From NCBI RefSeq assembly GCF_900113745.1, contig NZ_FOQL01000006.1:1-37849 (forward strand): a DNA stretch of 37,849 nt. The letters run 5' to 3'. Made by a program: the position numbers and the translations under genes. Numbering within the stretch: the first letter of the stretch is position 1; each line of letters begins with the position of its first letter. This DNA is from Pseudomonas guineae (GTDB taxonomy: Bacteria; Pseudomonadota; Gammaproteobacteria; Pseudomonadales; Pseudomonadaceae). The notes under the pieces are model-generated. The model was not told the DNA's origin. It made no database searches and worked only from the letters and a program-made list of their open reading frames with translations. Shown in pieces: positions 37,132 through 37,849 of the stretch.

Positions 37132-37629
37132 ATGCAAGGACTGCACTGCGCAGCTTTCTGCGCCATTTTGCTTTGCCCACTGCCCACACTCGGCTCAAGC
37201 GTATTTCGCTGCGAAGACGCTAACGGCCACATCACCTTCACCCGCCAAGGCTGTCCCGTCGCCCATAGCCAGCGCCTGCAAGATGCCTTCAACCCCACGC
37301 CCGGCAGCGGCAAGCCGGTGCCATTAGCCAAACCGCGCAAGGCCACCCGCGAGAACAAGCAGCACGCTGATCGTGAATTAACCGTAATCGGGATTAAGCA
37401 GGACGGCTGCGGCAACCACCTAAGCGGCAGCGAACGTCGCGCGGCAATCATCAAGCAACAGATACGCCTGGGCATGAATCGCAGCGACGTCGAGAGCAGC
37501 CTCGGCAAGCCAGACAAGGTCACCGAGCAGAACGGTCAGACGCGTTACGTTTATCAGGGCAAGAAAGGCAGCAAGCGCAACGTCAGCTTCGATGAAGCCG
37601 GCTGCGTCAAAGGTAAGGCCAAACGCTAA
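37132..37629 (+). CDS. Secreted DUF4124-type protein
   Basis: 165 residues from the ATG at 37132, with GGAGG upstream; an earlier ATG (37102) is unlikely. Signal peptide about 1-21 (AAFCAILLCPLPTLG). The mature start VFRCEDANGHITFTRQGCP is the DUF4124 signature with its Cys pair. The C-terminal half (IRLGMNRSDVESSLGKPDKV, TRYVYQGKKGSKRNVSFDEAGCV) resembles the SmpA/BamE-like fold. Probably periplasmic or envelope-linked; function unknown. Confidence 0.85.
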   Translation: MQGLHCAAFCAILLCPLPTLGSSVFRCEDANGHITFTRQGCPVAHSQRLQDAFNPTPGSGKPVPLAKPRKATRENKQHADRELTVIGIKQDGCGNHLSGSERRAAIIKQQIRLGMNRSDVESSLGKPDKVTEQNGQTRYVYQGKKGSKRNVSFDEAGCVKGKAKR

Positions 37630-37720
37630 TCTGCTAGATGAAGTTACTGAGCATCACGACCAACGTCGCGCCGCGACACTTCGCCAATTGGCCGCCATGA
37701 TGACCCGCCACAGAAAGCAT

Positions 37721-37753
37721 AAAAAAAGGGCCTGCATCGCTGCAGGCCCTTCT
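37721..37753. terminator. Terminator downstream of tRNA-Arg(ACG)
   Basis: AAAAAAAGGGCCTGCA-TCGC-TGCAGGCCCTTCTT: a 10-base stem, with the U-run on the minus strand where it ends the tRNA transcript. It also faces the DUF4124 gene from the plus strand. Confidence 0.9.
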
Positions 37754-37757
37754 TGTT

Positions 37758-37834
37758 TGGTGCACTCAGGAGGATTCGAACCTCCGACCGCTCGGTTCGT
37801 AGCCGAGTACTCTATCCAGCTGAGCTATGAGTGC
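37758..37834 (-). tRNA. tRNA-Arg(ACG)
   Basis: Minus strand: acceptor GCACTCA with TGAGTGC, D arm TAGCTCAGCTGGATAGAG, anticodon stem CTCGG/CCGAG with loop CTACGAA (anticodon ACG), T arm GGAGGTTCGAATCCTCC and encoded ACCA. Reads CGU and, after A-to-I editing, CGC/CGA. Confidence 0.97.
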
Positions 37835-37849
37835 AAGTGGCGCTTTTAA

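Overview
The window reads as Pseudomonas (sensu lato) chromosome. Evidence for this is an AmrZ-type ribbon-helix-helix regulator, an NADP-type GdhA of about 445 residues, a full phn C-P lyase operon, an oadGAB sodium pump and a GC-rich core. An accessory, partly AT-rich island occupies the left quarter.

Left island (1-9600). Positions 1-2919 hold the early/regulatory end of a Pf-like filamentous prophage. On the minus strand are an excisionase-like protein, an Arc-like protein, small Cys-rich proteins, a likely ssDNA-binding protein and tiny membrane proteins. A C-type repressor is divergent on the plus strand, with two palindromic operator candidates between it and the excisionase. The prophage appears to end at 6105 in a displaced tRNA-Gly 3' end followed by a terminator, an attR-like junction. 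Between the repressor module and this junction lies an integron cassette array, array B: five cassettes with five attC sites and an attI-like site, all read on the minus strand. Just outside the junction lies a second array, array A: six cassettes, five complete attC sites and one truncated attC, with its own attI-like site. No integron integrase gene is in the window. Array B genes encode an OsmC-like protein and four small membrane or coiled-coil proteins. Array A genes encode a DUF1801 protein, two HEPN-like proteins, a chorismate mutase-like enzyme, a membrane protein and a small cupin. Both attI-like sites contain a homologous 21-22 codon leader ORF ending next to the first cassette.

Right part (9820-37849) is ordinary chromosome. 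An HprSR-like two-component system is divergent from a GlcG/HbpS-like gene and a periplasmic hydroxyisourate hydrolase gene, with an HprR-type palindrome between them. Then come gdhA, tRNA-Arg(CCT), and a Leu/Phe/Val-type dehydrogenase with a fused indolepyruvate:ferredoxin oxidoreductase and a divergent Lrp-type regulator, which together suggest catabolism of aromatic or branched-chain amino acids through 2-oxoacids. The 13-gene phnCDEFGHIJKLMNP operon follows (transporter, regulator, C-P lyase core and accessory enzymes). A Pho-box candidate and a PhnF/HutC-type operator candidate lie in front of phnC. Next are amrZ with a candidate self-binding site, oadGAB, mgtE, a secreted DUF4124-type protein and tRNA-Arg(ACG).

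The most unusual feature is a filamentous prophage that seems to carry an integron cassette array, with an attI-like head, in its accessory region next to a related chromosomal array.
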